Below, in pieces: positions 18,446-26,314 of a stretch of 64,000 bases of DNA. Source of the DNA: Mesorhizobium_K quangtriensis (lineage in GTDB: Bacteria; Pseudomonadota; Alphaproteobacteria; Rhizobiales; Rhizobiaceae). Position 1 is the stretch's first letter. Each line of letters begins with the position of its first letter. Position numbers and translations under genes: made by a program. The DNA lies in assembly GCF_040081925.1 (NCBI RefSeq), contig NZ_JBEBMF010000004.1, forward strand, positions 541,418-605,417, in the 5' to 3' direction. The notes under the pieces were generated by a model. The model was not told where the DNA came from and searched no databases. It worked only from the letters and a program-made list of their open reading frames with translations.

Positions 18446-18522
18446 GGTCCCGTAGCTCAGTAGGATAGAGCGGCAGATTCCTAATCTGTAGGTCACAGGT
18501 TCGATTCCTGTCGGGATCACCA
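18446..18522 (+). tRNA. tRNA-Arg (anticodon CCT)
   Basis: A complete cloverleaf is visible. The acceptor stem GGTCCCG pairs with CGGGATC (one G-T pair), the anticodon arm GCAGA-TTCCTAA-TCTGT places CCT in the loop, and the T-loop reads GGTTCGATTCC. CCA is encoded at 18520 to 18522. It decodes AGG. Its 3' 46 bases serve as the integration site of the adjacent islands. Confidence 0.95.
18477..18522. other. attL of island 1 (46-bp direct repeat, tRNA-Arg 3' end)
   Basis: The 46 bases from ATTCCTAATC through GGGATCACCA recur identically at 41089 to 41134 in the same orientation. Sequence diverges immediately on both sides (AGATT versus AAATT upstream, C versus A downstream). This is the classic duplication left by tyrosine-integrase insertion into a tRNA 3' end. 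The tRNA remains intact. Confidence 0.95.
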
Positions 18523-18589
18523 CTCAACCAGTTGCAATTGCATGTGTTTTTAATTTCTCGGTGAAGTAGTGCGGTCGAGCGCTGCGCTC

Positions 18590-18610
18590 GGGGCGTCACG
18601 GGGGCGTCAC
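18590..18610. repeat. Left paired 10-mer, probable integrase arm site
   Basis: GGGGCGTCAC occurs twice (18590 to 18599, 18601 to 18610) at an 11-bp period, 68 bp inside attL. The same pair in the same orientation lies at 40950 to 40970 near the other end. Placement and helical phasing suggest arm-type integrase sites; this is inferred. Confidence 0.65.
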
Positions 18611-18703
18611 CGGCCGGTAAATTGGACGCCGATAGCTGGGAATAGACGGGATTTGCCGGGAATAGGTGGTTTCGTCAATTTGCTAGATGTCCCCTGTTCC
18701 GAT

Positions 18704-18883
18704 TTAGCTTTCGGCGCGGAATTGTTCCGCCTCTTTTTTTGCCCGTTCAAAATTCCCCCTGTGCCGCTTTAGAATTTCACGTGCCTGCTGCGGTGAGACC
18801 TCCGTCGTTTCAGAGAGCCGCAACACTGCATCTTCGTCAACGCCAGTATCAGTTGCCGTGGTATGCAGGTCGTTGGTCATCAT
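18704..18883 (-). CDS. Small hypothetical protein, 59 residues
   Basis: This short acidic-to-basic helical protein (ETTEVSPQQAREILKRHRGN) has a helix-turn-helix-like or UBA-like spacing, but no family is assigned. The start at 18883 is well supported by GGAAGGAG just upstream on the minus strand. The longer frame to 19129 runs antisense to plus-strand genes and is rejected. It is the first gene inside attL, next to the arm-site repeats. A structural or regulatory role would be speculation. Confidence 0.6.
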   Translation of the reverse strand: MMTNDLHTTATDTGVDEDAVLRLSETTEVSPQQAREILKRHRGNFERAKKEAEQFRAES

Positions 18884-18977
18884 AGCTTCTCCTTCCGCCA
18901 ACATGGGATTTCGATCTTCATTCCTGTTTGGAACTTCGAGCAAAGGTATCTGTTCCGGAAAGGAAGGAGATATTTCG

Positions 18978-19100
18978 ATGAACCCCGACGACAAGAACAA
19001 GTCCGAGCCAGGCGCAGAAGCAGCGGAACCATCATCCGAAGAAATCCTGGCGGGCCTACTTGCCGAGTCGATCCACCCGCACCAGAGGCGCGTGGGATGA
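18978..19100 (+). CDS. Very short hypothetical protein, 40 residues
   Basis: The ATG at 18978 has a strong ribosome site (GGAAGGAGATATTTCG) and encodes a charged, disordered peptide beginning MNPDDKNKSEPGAEAAEPSS, ending at 19100. It overlaps the next frame (19060) by 41 bases. The two may be translationally coupled, or one gene broken by a frameshift. No function is recognised. Confidence 0.45.
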   Translation: MNPDDKNKSEPGAEAAEPSSEEILAGLLAESIHPHQRRVG

Positions 19101-19398
19101 CAAACCTCCGAACGACGTAAAAATCGCAAAGATCGATGATCAATGGGCGGTGTTCGTTGTGGAGAACGGCAAGCTGGCAGAGCGGCGGTTCCATACCGAA
19201 CCCTTCGCGAAGAGCTTCGCGGAAGGCCAGCGGCTGAGACTCAAACTGAAGTCTGTCGCGCAAGAAATCCCTGCCGCGTTGATCGAACACAATCCAGAAA
19301 TCGATAGACGGGCAGAGATCGACAAGTTCCTTCTGGAGGACGCCATACGCCGGCGCTCAAAACTGGTGAGAAAGCCGGTACGGGGGCGTGAGCGTTAG
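19060..19398 (+). CDS. Hypothetical protein, up to 112 residues
   Basis: The conserved-looking part starts about residue 19 (DVKIAKIDDQWAVFVVENGK) and resembles short rhizobial proteins with a beta-hairpin followed by FAEGQRLRLKL. No ATG suits it: the frame opens with TTG at 19060, inside the preceding 40-residue gene. Possible explanations are coupling, a non-standard start, or a frameshift joining 18978 and 19060. The function is unknown. Confidence 0.5.
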   Translation: MPSRSTRTRGAWDDKPPNDVKIAKIDDQWAVFVVENGKLAERRFHTEPFAKSFAEGQRLRLKLKSVAQEIPAALIEHNPEIDRRAEIDKFLLEDAIRRRSKLVRKPVRGRER

Positions 19399-19414
19399 GA
19401 CTGTCTTGCTGGAC

Positions 19415-19642
19415 TTAATCCGTAGGCGTGCCCTGATTTTCCATGGGTGCCGCACCGGGCGCGCCGTTGACCGTTCCATCCGGAGACGAGGATTGAGACT
19501 CGCCTCCAGTTCCGCTATCGGGCGTCGGACTTGTGTCGATCTGAGGAGTGGGGTCAGTTTCGGTTGAAGGCGCAGTCACCGGATCGGGTTGACTGCAGCC
19601 CGCAAGCGCACACATCGAAATGCCAATCAGCAACCTTTTCAT
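19415..19642 (-). CDS. Small lipoprotein, low-complexity
   Basis: This product of about 75 residues begins MKRLLIGISMCALAGCS, a clear lipoprotein signal with the lipobox ALAGC. The mature part is Thr/Ser/Pro/Asp-rich with no fold evident (DPTPQIDTSPTPDSGTGG). The start at 19642 is preceded by GGAAT on its strand. It lies just downstream of the YihY gene in the same direction. It is likely membrane-anchored surface or periplasmic filler of unknown role. Confidence 0.7.
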   Translation of the reverse strand: MKRLLIGISMCALAGCSQPDPVTAPSTETDPTPQIDTSPTPDSGTGGESQSSSPDGTVNGAPGAAPMENQGTPTD

Positions 19643-19665
19643 CGGAACATTCCTTTTCGGTCGGG

Positions 19666-20685
19666 TCAGCGTCCCCGCCACGCATTAAACGCAATCGTCG
19701 CAATCAGCGCCGAAAACGCTGAGACTAACGCGACACCGATAATTCCTGTCCGGTCGGGTACCGGACCGTTTACATGCACTATAGCCGTCCCAACTTCCAC
19801 CCGAGCATCAATCGCATCGTCTCTCCGAATGTCAGAGCGGGTACCATAACGAACTGCGTAGGCGCGAGTGATTTCGGCACCTAGTAGGAATGTCGCCGAC
19901 GAGTAAAATACCCAAAGCAGCAGAAGAATAAGGCTGCCCGCAGCGCCATACGACGACGCGACAGCACTAGTGCCGAGATACCAACCGATCAGGGATTTGC
20001 CGATCGTAAAAAGGATAGCTGTAACGACCGCTCCAAAGCCAACGTCGCGCCATGTTAACGAACGGTCGGGCAGCACCTTGTAGATCGCGGCGAAAAGCAC
20101 AGTGATCAAGCTGATGGAGATCAATGTGTTTATGGTTGCAATAACGACGGTGCCGAACGGCAGTTGACTGTTTAAGACGTCGCTGAAAGCGGAGATTGCG
20201 GCGCTGGCTGCGAGTGATATAAGCAATAAGAAACCGAGCGACGCAACCAGTCCCAGGCTGGCCACCCGGGCCCTCACAAGCGCTGAAAGATTGGTGCTCG
20301 TCGCGGGCACTTTCCAGATTTGGTTCAAGGACGATTGCATCTCCCCAAACACGCCAGAGGCGGTGACGATCAGCGTAAGTGAAGCAACCGTCCCGGCCAC
20401 TATCCCGCTCGTGGCATTAGCCGCTCCGCGCACAACAGACTCCAGAAGTTCTGCGCTCGTCGGCCCCAGTAAGCCGGATAGCTGGGCGGCTAGAGCAACC
20501 TGGGCCGCGTCTCTACCGACAACTAGCCCAGCAATGGCAATGACGATGAGAAGGACCGGTCCCAAGGACGTCGTGGCATAAAACGAAATGGCGGCCGAAC
20601 GGCTAAGGGCATTGTCGTCGATGAAGCCTTTGACAGACTCCATTACGAGCGCCCACGTGTTCACCAATGCCAGTCGAACCTGCAT
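19666..20685 (-). CDS. YihY/BrkB-family inner-membrane protein
   Basis: The 339-residue protein has about six membrane helices in YihY order: DNALSRSAAISFYATTSLGP, then LIVIAIAGLVVG, FGEMQSSLNQIWKVP, LFAAIYKVLPDRSLTWRDVG, GAVVTAILFTIGK and GSLILLLLWVFYSSATFLLGAEITRAYA (family signature). The family is conserved, with no biochemical role established. The start could be 20685 or the internal ATG (MESVKGFIDD) some 14 codons later. It is probably cargo on island 1. Confidence 0.88.
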   Translation of the reverse strand: MQVRLALVNTWALVMESVKGFIDDNALSRSAAISFYATTSLGPVLLIVIAIAGLVVGRDAAQVALAAQLSGLLGPTSAELLESVVRGAANATSGIVAGTVASLTLIVTASGVFGEMQSSLNQIWKVPATSTNLSALVRARVASLGLVASLGFLLLISLAASAAISAFSDVLNSQLPFGTVVIATINTLISISLITVLFAAIYKVLPDRSLTWRDVGFGAVVTAILFTIGKSLIGWYLGTSAVASSYGAAGSLILLLLWVFYSSATFLLGAEITRAYAVRYGTRSDIRRDDAIDARVEVGTAIVHVNGPVPDRTGIIGVALVSAFSALIATIAFNAWRGR

Positions 20686-20833
20686 TCACGAAGAAGGAGG
20701 TTGGCAGGTTTTGGTTCCAGAGTGCGCTTCCTTGGGAGGTATTTTGCCGGGCACCAAGGCAGGTGACTGGCTGCTGGCCGCTCGCGGCGCGCGGTGCGTA
20801 GCATGGCGATTGCGCGATAGAGCCGGAGGGCGG

Positions 20834-21076
20834 TCATCGAGGGGCCTCCCGGAAGCTGCATATCGGCGCGAGCGCATCTTCATCAGCAATGCACCAGTCC
20901 GGTTCGCCTTCGTCGTCGATCCGCTCTGCCTCGTCTCGGGCAATGGACGTTAGCGCCTGCGCGCGCGCGACCATGCCTTGCTTGTCCGCAGGAGTGTTCA
21001 TCACCACCTCGGCCATAACGTCCAGCAGTTGGTAGAGGTTACGCGTAGCTACGTTGATGTCCTGAATGTGAGCCAT
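20834..21076 (-). CDS. Hypothetical protein, 80 residues
   Basis: A short helical protein (NLYQLLDVMAEVVMNTPADK) with an acidic C-terminus, not matched to a family. It sits three bases downstream of the next small gene (21080 to 21328), and that gene four bases from 21332 to 21814. The three read as one minus-strand operon. Start codon ATG 21076. Confidence 0.6.
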   Translation of the reverse strand: MAHIQDINVATRNLYQLLDVMAEVVMNTPADKQGMVARAQALTSIARDEAERIDDEGEPDWCIADEDALAPICSFREAPR

Positions 21077-21079
21077 TGG

Positions 21080-21328
21080 TCAGCCCTTCCTCTCTGGCTT
21101 GCGCGAGGCATCAACAGCGTCGGACCACTCTGATTTTGCGTTCCTGACCAGTGTCAGCGTGTGCATGGTCGCGAAGGCCAGCAGCCGCATGCTGTCCTCA
21201 TCGATCAGGAAACCTTTGGAGGTCCGTTGAGAATGCAGCGCCGTAACGTGGTCAGCAGCAATCTCTGCCATGTTGAGGGCGTCCCACAGCGCACCCTCAA
21301 GGTCCATGAGGTCTTTGCGTTCGGTCAT
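21080..21328 (-). CDS. Hypothetical protein, 82 residues
   Basis: A mostly helical soluble protein (LEGALWDALNMAEIAADHV, then LLAFATMHTLTLVRNAKSEW). It resembles the short helical proteins often seen in rhizobial prophage islands, but no family is assigned. It is the middle gene of a three-gene minus-strand run. Confidence 0.6.
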   Translation of the reverse strand: MTERKDLMDLEGALWDALNMAEIAADHVTALHSQRTSKGFLIDEDSMRLLAFATMHTLTLVRNAKSEWSDAVDASRKPERKG

Positions 21329-21331
21329 CGG

Positions 21332-21814
21332 TCAGCCCTCCAGAACGCGGACGAGCGAAAGCTGGCTTTCGGAATAGCGACGCCATCCGCCTTGGGGCTT
21401 GCCCTTCCACCAATGAGCGCAGCGGTATCCCTTGGGCGTCTTTTCAACCCAATAGACCGGCTGCTCACCGGTTTTCGTTTCACGGCATTCGTAGAGGCCA
21501 GCGCCAGTCCAAGGGACGACGCAGACGCGTGCAGACCGGCCGACAATGAACATCACTGGAAGAGCTTCCGACTTGTCGCCGGGCGTCCCGTAAGACTCCC
21601 GCCAAATGTCAGCGTCGGGCCAAAGCTCGGCAGCGGCTAACTTCAATTCAGCGACGGCGGCATTCATGCGTTCCTGTGCCGACCGAGTTGGTTCCACAGC
21701 GGCGACCGTTAAAGTTGGCACGGCGACGACAGGCGCAGCGGCGAGGCCAGCGAGCAGGCTGCGGCGGTTGAGATTGGGCAAGCCTTCGGCGGCCGCCGGA
21801 ACATGGTCCGTCAT
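21332..21814 (-). CDS. Hypothetical exported protein with Tat-like signal
   Basis: The 160-residue product carries NRRSLLAGLAAAPVVAVPTL near its start, a twin-arginine-like signal. A helical stretch (RMNAAVAELKLAAAELWP) and a small tryptophan-rich C-terminal domain (GYRCAHWWKGKPQGGWRRY) follow. Phage-borne Tat-signal proteins of this shape occur in rhizobial genomes, by recollection, with no known function. It heads the run 21814 to 20834. Confidence 0.6.
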   Translation of the reverse strand: MTDHVPAAAEGLPNLNRRSLLAGLAAAPVVAVPTLTVAAVEPTRSAQERMNAAVAELKLAAAELWPDADIWRESYGTPGDKSEALPVMFIVGRSARVCVVPWTGAGLYECRETKTGEQPVYWVEKTPKGYRCAHWWKGKPQGGWRRYSESQLSLVRVLEG

Positions 21815-21870
21815 TGGTATTCTCCCGATACTGGTGTGTTGTCAGTGCGCCCTTAGGCGCGGTTCACTCG

Positions 21871-22143
21871 TTACGCGGCGATGCTGTTGGTGGCTTCCAT
21901 CTGCTCAATGAAAGCATCGAGCGTTGCGAGGAAGCGCTTGCGGGCTTGCTGGCGACGTTCACCGATCCAAGAAGGGGGCGATGCAACCCAACGCTTCATT
22001 GCGCGGTGTGCGCCTTCGATGGTCGCGTTGAGGCCGCATGCGAAGTCGCCGGCCACTTGACGGAATTCCGCGCGGCTTTCCTGCGGCAAGGTCCGATAAA
22101 CGTCGCTGAGGAAGCTCGGGGCGGTGTCTGCGAGAAGCGGCAT
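21871..22143 (-). CDS. Hypothetical protein, 90 residues
   Basis: A basic helical protein (HRAMKRWVASPPSWIGERRQQARKR is split here as HRAMKRWV and GERRQQARKR) with no recognised family. It is transcribed away from the XRE-type regulator at 22258, so the inverted repeat at 22189 to 22237 may control both. The ATG at 22143 is used. Confidence 0.55.
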   Translation of the reverse strand: MPLLADTAPSFLSDVYRTLPQESRAEFRQVAGDFACGLNATIEGAHRAMKRWVASPPSWIGERRQQARKRFLATLDAFIEQMEATNSIAA

Positions 22144-22188
22144 TGCTAATCTCCCGTTGCGCCATTTGGGTTCATCTGTTAACCAGAA

Positions 22189-22237
22189 TGGCTAATCAAA
22201 CATGCAATGTCAACCTTTTTGTTTAGTATGATAGCCA
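22189..22237. promoter_or_regulatory. Inverted repeat in the divergent promoter beside the XRE gene
   Basis: TGGCTA (22189 to 22194) and TAGCCA (22232 to 22237) are perfect complements flanking an AT-rich centre, with partly matching AAAC/GTTT further in. The location between divergent genes fits an operator, probably for the adjacent XRE regulator. This is inferred. Confidence 0.5.
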
Positions 22238-22257
22238 AAATGTCTAAGATGTGAGGA

Positions 22258-22509
22258 ATGATGCTGACTGCAAGCCAACTTCGCGCCGCCCGAGGGCTGG
22301 TGAACTGGAGTCAAACCGACCTTGCCGACAAAACCGGCTTGGCGCTGGCGACAATCAAGCGAATGGAGAAGCTCGGCCCGGGGCGCAGTTCCGCCGACAA
22401 CGTGATGGCCGTCCAGCGGGCACTGGAATCAGCCGGCGTTCAGTTCATCCCGGAGAATGGCGGCGGCGCTGGCGTCCGGATGGCGAAACCCAGAGAGGGC
22501 CATGCGTAG
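22258..22509 (+). CDS. XRE-family helix-turn-helix regulator
   Basis: The 83-residue DNA-binding protein has the classic layout QLRAARGLVNWSQTDLADKTGLALATIKRME, in which SQTDLADKTGLALATIKR forms the recognition helix-turn-helix. The rest (SADNVMAVQRALESAGVQFI) is typical of short phage and island repressors. ATG 22258 follows GAGGA. Its end overlaps the next gene's ATG by eight bases. Confidence 0.85.
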   Translation: MMLTASQLRAARGLVNWSQTDLADKTGLALATIKRMEKLGPGRSSADNVMAVQRALESAGVQFIPENGGGAGVRMAKPREGHA

Positions 22510-23470
22510 ACTATATGCGTTCACTCTCGCCGGAGCATGGCTGGCTTCCTCACCTGCCCAGAGCGGCGAGTTGTACGCATATTTTGCGAAAGACGCAGCG
22601 CATAAGCGGGCGTCAATCGACTACAGTGAATGCACAGGCGCGGAGGTAGCAGAGTGCATCTCCCATTCCCTGTGGTGCGGTGAGTTCGGCTCGCTAAATT
22701 TCACCGTTATCGTCGGACCTGTGGAGCGGATTGCCGCTACCTTGATTATTGACACCGAAGGTGCAGCAGAAGGCCAGCTGTTGCTGGCTGGCGGGTGGCC
22801 TACTACGCTCGAAATCAACTCAATCGAAGTCTCATCTAACGAACTCGACGGTGGATGGATGCTGTCGCTCTCCATCGCAAACGGTGAAGCAATTTTCGAG
22901 CACTGGAACGACTCAAGTACCGAGGGTGCAGAGATAGAAGTTGGCGGGCAACGCTTCCCGCTCTCTCCCCGATCCGGCGATGGCGCAAAGCTTATGGAGT
23001 TAAAAGCAGCGTGTGCTGGCTTTCGGCAGTCCGTGCCGCCCGGCGATACATCATGGACGCTATACGGAAACCCCCGATTCGGTTTCTGGATCGATGTGCC
23101 CCCAGGTTTTTCCGGGATCGAAGAGTCCGCCAATGGCGACGGGGGAATAGCAAAGTCGGCTGACGGGAACGCTGAGTTATCGGTTTGGGGAAGCCACCTC
23201 CCCGACGGCAATTTCCAATCCGAAGTTCGCGAGCGGATTGAACTCACCCAGTCTTACGGGTGGCAGATCACATATGAGAAAACAGATAAGTCCTGGGCGA
23301 CTTGGTCGGGCACCAAAGGGGCGCGTGTGATGTATGAACGAGCAATCGCAACTTGCGGTTCGGCGTCCGCTTTCTTCCTGCTGGAATACGATAAGGCCGA
23401 CATTGCCAAGTTTGATCCCCTGATTAAGCGGCTGGTAGAATCTTTCAAACCCGGCGGCACGTGCAATTGA
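22502..23470 (+). CDS. Hypothetical secreted protein, 322 residues
   Basis: The N-terminus (MRRLYAFTLAGAWLASSPAQS) is signal-peptide-like. The body contains two beta-rich parts: SIDYSECTGAEVAECISHSLW in the first half, and FWIDVPPGFSGIEESANGDG followed by GARVMYERAIATCGSASAFF in the second, with several cysteines suited to disulfides. The ATG at 22502 overlaps the XRE gene, so the pair is coupled. No family is recognised. It is probably periplasmic or extracellular. Confidence 0.65.
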   Translation: MRRLYAFTLAGAWLASSPAQSGELYAYFAKDAAHKRASIDYSECTGAEVAECISHSLWCGEFGSLNFTVIVGPVERIAATLIIDTEGAAEGQLLLAGGWPTTLEINSIEVSSNELDGGWMLSLSIANGEAIFEHWNDSSTEGAEIEVGGQRFPLSPRSGDGAKLMELKAACAGFRQSVPPGDTSWTLYGNPRFGFWIDVPPGFSGIEESANGDGGIAKSADGNAELSVWGSHLPDGNFQSEVRERIELTQSYGWQITYEKTDKSWATWSGTKGARVMYERAIATCGSASAFFLLEYDKADIAKFDPLIKRLVESFKPGGTCN

Positions 23471-23504
23471 TGTGGAGGGTGAGGCGATCTGCTGATCCAA
23501 TGGA

Positions 23505-23834
23505 TCAAACGCCCCTCTTATCCTTCCATACAATCCTCCGAGTGTAGACGATGCGTTCAATCTTCCGCTGGATGGCAATGTCCACCATGTCGCTCGGTGG
23601 ACCTCCCAACTTGAAATCCAGCGATCCCTTCCCGTCGCATTGCCGGCACTTCAGACCTGTCACCCTGATCACGTCGTCGCATTCCATGTCGCCGAAAGCC
23701 GTCAGCAGGTCGGAGATGAAGTAGTATCGATGACGCTTGCAATAAGTGCAGCGGATAGACGCGTACTGCCCGTTCTTCGCGGCCTCGGACAGCCAATATG
23801 ATCCTTTGCGTTTTGGCCAGTAAGGTTCGGGCAT
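23505..23834 (-). CDS. Hypothetical protein with zinc-ribbon-like cysteines
   Basis: From ATG 23834 this gives 109 residues. Two CxxC pairs are visible (RCTYCKRHRYYF and KCRQCDGKGSLDF), suggesting a metal-binding zinc ribbon, with FISDLLTAFGDMECDDVIRV between them. The frame extends to 23948, overlapping the divergent SRAP start, so the shorter form is preferred. No family is assigned. Confidence 0.55.
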   Translation of the reverse strand: MPEPYWPKRKGSYWLSEAAKNGQYASIRCTYCKRHRYYFISDLLTAFGDMECDDVIRVTGLKCRQCDGKGSLDFKLGGPPSDMVDIAIQRKIERIVYTRRIVWKDKRGV

Positions 23835-23931
23835 ACGCCGAATTAGAAGCGCTCGACGGTGCCGGTCAATCCGCCAGTTGACTCTTTTGTTCCATTTTTG
23901 TTCACTGCGGCAAAATTCGGAGAAGGTTGCC

Positions 23932-24624
23932 ATGTGCGGCCGGTTCACGCGCTTTCACACCTGGGCTGACATTCATCGGATGTACAGCCTGTTGCCGGCG
24001 ACGGAGACGGGCCGCAACACCGAAGCCCGCTACAACATCGCGCCGACTGAGGACGTGTACTTCGTCACGGCTGACAAGGATGGCGGCCAGCAGGTCAGGG
24101 AAGGCCGCTGGTGGCTCGTGCCGTATTGGGCGAAGGAAATGCCCAAGGCGGCGATGTTCAACGCCAGGATCGAAACTGCGGACACGTCTGGCGCCTTCAA
24201 GGACGCATGGAAATCGAAGCGGTGCCTGATCCCGGCCGATGGCTTCTACGAGTGGACCAAGAGCCCGATCGACGAGAAGCGCGACCCATGGTTCATCCAT
24301 CTGCCTGAGAACAAGCCTTTCAGCTTCGCCGGTCTCTGGGCACACAACGACAAGCTCGGCGTCACCAGTTGCACGATCATCACCATGCCGGCGGGCGAGC
24401 CCATGAAAGAGCTTCACGACCGACAGCCGGCGATCCTGGCGCCGGAAGCATACGACGCTTGGCTCGACCCTGCGACACCTTTGTCGGATGTGAAGCCGCT
24501 GCTGGCGAGCAATCTCGATGGCGATCTGCAATTCCATCGCGTCGATCGCAAGGTGAATGCGTCGAGCAGGACCGACAGGCCGAACGATGATGCTTCGATG
24601 ATCGAGCCGGTTTTAGCCGCCTGA
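23932..24624 (+). CDS. SRAP domain protein (HMCES/YedK family)
   Basis: The 230-residue protein begins MCGRF, with the invariant Cys2 that forms a thiazolidine crosslink to abasic sites in single-stranded DNA. Other hallmarks are ARYNIAPTE, FNARIETADTSGAF, CLIPADGFYEWTK (the conserved Glu) and ELHDRQPAIL in place of the usual HxRMP. It shields abasic DNA and suggests DNA-repair cargo. The start at 23932 gives the required N-terminal cysteine after methionine removal. The 3' end overlaps the convergent 24613 gene by 12 bases. Confidence 0.93.
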   Translation: MCGRFTRFHTWADIHRMYSLLPATETGRNTEARYNIAPTEDVYFVTADKDGGQQVREGRWWLVPYWAKEMPKAAMFNARIETADTSGAFKDAWKSKRCLIPADGFYEWTKSPIDEKRDPWFIHLPENKPFSFAGLWAHNDKLGVTSCTIITMPAGEPMKELHDRQPAILAPEAYDAWLDPATPLSDVKPLLASNLDGDLQFHRVDRKVNASSRTDRPNDDASMIEPVLAA

Positions 24625-24936
24625 GTCGTCGTCAACATCATCGCCTTTTTCCGGTAGCGACTCTCGTCCCTTGCGCTCGATCTCCAGATGCCAGGCACCT
24701 TCCCCAGGGGACATGTGGCCGTTGTGCCGGTGATAGTCCGGGGGTCGGTTACCAAGCACGTTGATGGCTTTGCGCAGATCCTTGCGGAGCTGCATCATCG
24801 CCTCGCCATGCGGTGTGTAGTGGTTCATGCCGACGCTGGCTTTTGAGATAGAGACTTCCAGCAGTTGAGCGCGATACTCGATCTCGTCAAAGTCGGTGCG
24901 GTAGATTTCCTTGCGCAGTTTTTTGCGGCCAGGCAT
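24613..24936 (-). CDS. Hypothetical protein, 107 residues
   Basis: A charged helical protein that begins MPGRKKLRKEIYRTDFDEIE, with HGEAMMQLRKDLRKAINVLG in the middle and an acidic tail (GDDVDDDSGG). No family is recognised. It converges with and slightly overlaps the SRAP gene, which is unusual for unrelated genes but common in compact islands. Confidence 0.6.
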   Translation of the reverse strand: MPGRKKLRKEIYRTDFDEIEYRAQLLEVSISKASVGMNHYTPHGEAMMQLRKDLRKAINVLGNRPPDYHRHNGHMSPGEGAWHLEIERKGRESLPEKGDDVDDDSGG

Positions 24937-25103
24937 GGCGCGCGCTCCTCCGAGCCCCTGAGGTTGCGGTTACTCCCCGAGGAATATGTTCCTCTATCAA
25001 GCGCTGGCGTCAACGGGCCGGTGTGTTGCCGTTGGGTAACAGCACATCCTTCGCCCCTGTGCTACTGAAAGGCCTTGGCTGTTTGGGTAAGGGGGCAATA
25101 TCA

Positions 25104-25838
25104 GTGAAAGCATATCTCATTACTGCCGCGCTGTTGGTTGGGACATCCAGCTTCGCATTGGCTGCCGATGCAATCGTAGAAGAGGTTGTCGTGGTAGACA
25201 GCGCCTACAACTGGTCGGGCGTTTATGTAGGTGCACAGGCTGGCTGGACTTGGCTCAACTCCGATCTATTCGAGTTCGAGAGCCCCAGCGACGAAATCAT
25301 TGACGAGGGCTTCACACTCAATCGCAGTTACGACGGATTCTCCGGTGGAGCCTTTGTCGGATACAATCATCAGTTCACAAACAACGTCGTCCTGGGTGCA
25401 GAAGCCGACTTCACATGGACCGGCATTGACGAAAGCTCGCTGTCCGATCTCGATGCGGGTGACGGCGTCGAAGGTGACGATTTCCAGCGTACCTCGCTCG
25501 ACTGGTATTCGACCATCCGCGCCAGGCTCGGTTACGCAACTGGACGGTTCCTTCCGTACGTGACCGGCGGTGTCGCATTCGGCAAGGTTGCTGTGGAGTT
25601 TGGCGACCTCGACAGCGGCGTGCCGGATGACGACGACTTCGTGAGCGGGTCGAGCACCCAAGTTGGCTGGACGATCGGCGGCGGTCTGGAGTACGCGTTC
25701 TCCGAAAATCTCGTTGGTCGCGCGGAATATCTATACGTCGATCTAGGCGACAAGACTTACGGCAATGCCGACGGCGACAGCGTTCGCTTCGACACGGATT
25801 TGAGCGCCGTACGTCTGGGCATCGCCTACAAATTCTGA
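25104..25838 (+). CDS. Omp25/31-like outer-membrane beta-barrel protein
   Basis: The 244-residue protein has a signal peptide (KAYLITAALLVGTSSFALA) and ends in RLGIAYKF, a barrel-terminal aromatic signature. Repeats of amphipathic strands (YNWSGVYVGAQAGWTW, GAFVGYNHQFTNNVVLGAEAD, TIRARLGYATGRFLPYVTGG, EYAFSENLVGRAEYLYVDL) match the small rhizobial/Brucella Omp25-like porin family. The start GTG at 25104 follows GGGGG. A terminator follows. It may alter the surface seen by phages; this is speculative. Confidence 0.9.
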   Translation: MKAYLITAALLVGTSSFALAADAIVEEVVVVDSAYNWSGVYVGAQAGWTWLNSDLFEFESPSDEIIDEGFTLNRSYDGFSGGAFVGYNHQFTNNVVLGAEADFTWTGIDESSLSDLDAGDGVEGDDFQRTSLDWYSTIRARLGYATGRFLPYVTGGVAFGKVAVEFGDLDSGVPDDDDFVSGSSTQVGWTIGGGLEYAFSENLVGRAEYLYVDLGDKTYGNADGDSVRFDTDLSAVRLGIAYKF

Positions 25839-25862
25839 CCGCCCTCCCAAGCATCAGACCAG

Positions 25863-25886
25863 AGCCCGGCCTCGCGCCGGGCTTTT
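25863..25886 (+). terminator. Intrinsic terminator after the porin gene
   Basis: GCCCGGC (25864 to 25870) pairs with GCCGGGC (25875 to 25881), followed by TTTTG. It lies 25 bp beyond the stop and is a clear rho-independent terminator. Confidence 0.85.
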
Positions 25887-25959
25887 GCTTTGTGGGCGGA
25901 CCTTGCCGGCTTAGCCCATCTGTTGCATCCTGACCGTACCGTGAGGGTTGGGGCCATCT

Positions 25960-26313
25960 ATGAGCGCGAGGGAGCGCAATCTGGAACTCCGTAGAAGTCG
26001 GGAGTATGTCTGGGGCATGCTCGTCGAACTGCGACAAATGTCCGACACCAATGGTGATGCATTCCTGACGTACCTGATCGGCATGGCGCTCGATGAGGCG
26101 GATAGGCTGACGCCCGACCGTCAAGTCGGCGGGGTCGCCCTCCGGGTCTGCGTGACTAGCGGGCCGCCACCACGACGATCAAATCGAAACAGCCCCCCAC
26201 CTTGCCCGCCTACCGCATCTGCGGCATCCTCCGAGCGCCGGGAACGAGGCCGTTGGCCAGGCTGCTTCAATTCCCCCAATCCCAGAGGCGGCCGGGCCTC
26301 CTGCCGCTGGTAA
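25960..26313 (+). CDS. Hypothetical protein, unusual C-terminus
   Basis: The first 55 residues (MSARERNLELRRSREYVWGM) are well-formed helices and look real. The rest is arginine/proline/serine rich (RSNRNSPPPCPPTASAASS), like out-of-frame sequence. The stop TAA at 26311 is one base from the next ATG (26315), which supports an intact operon. Either the tail is genuine, or a frameshift truncated a shorter protein. No family. Confidence 0.4.
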   Translation: MSARERNLELRRSREYVWGMLVELRQMSDTNGDAFLTYLIGMALDEADRLTPDRQVGGVALRVCVTSGPPPRRSNRNSPPPCPPTASAASSERRERGRWPGCFNSPNPRGGRASCRW

Positions 26314-26314
26314 A

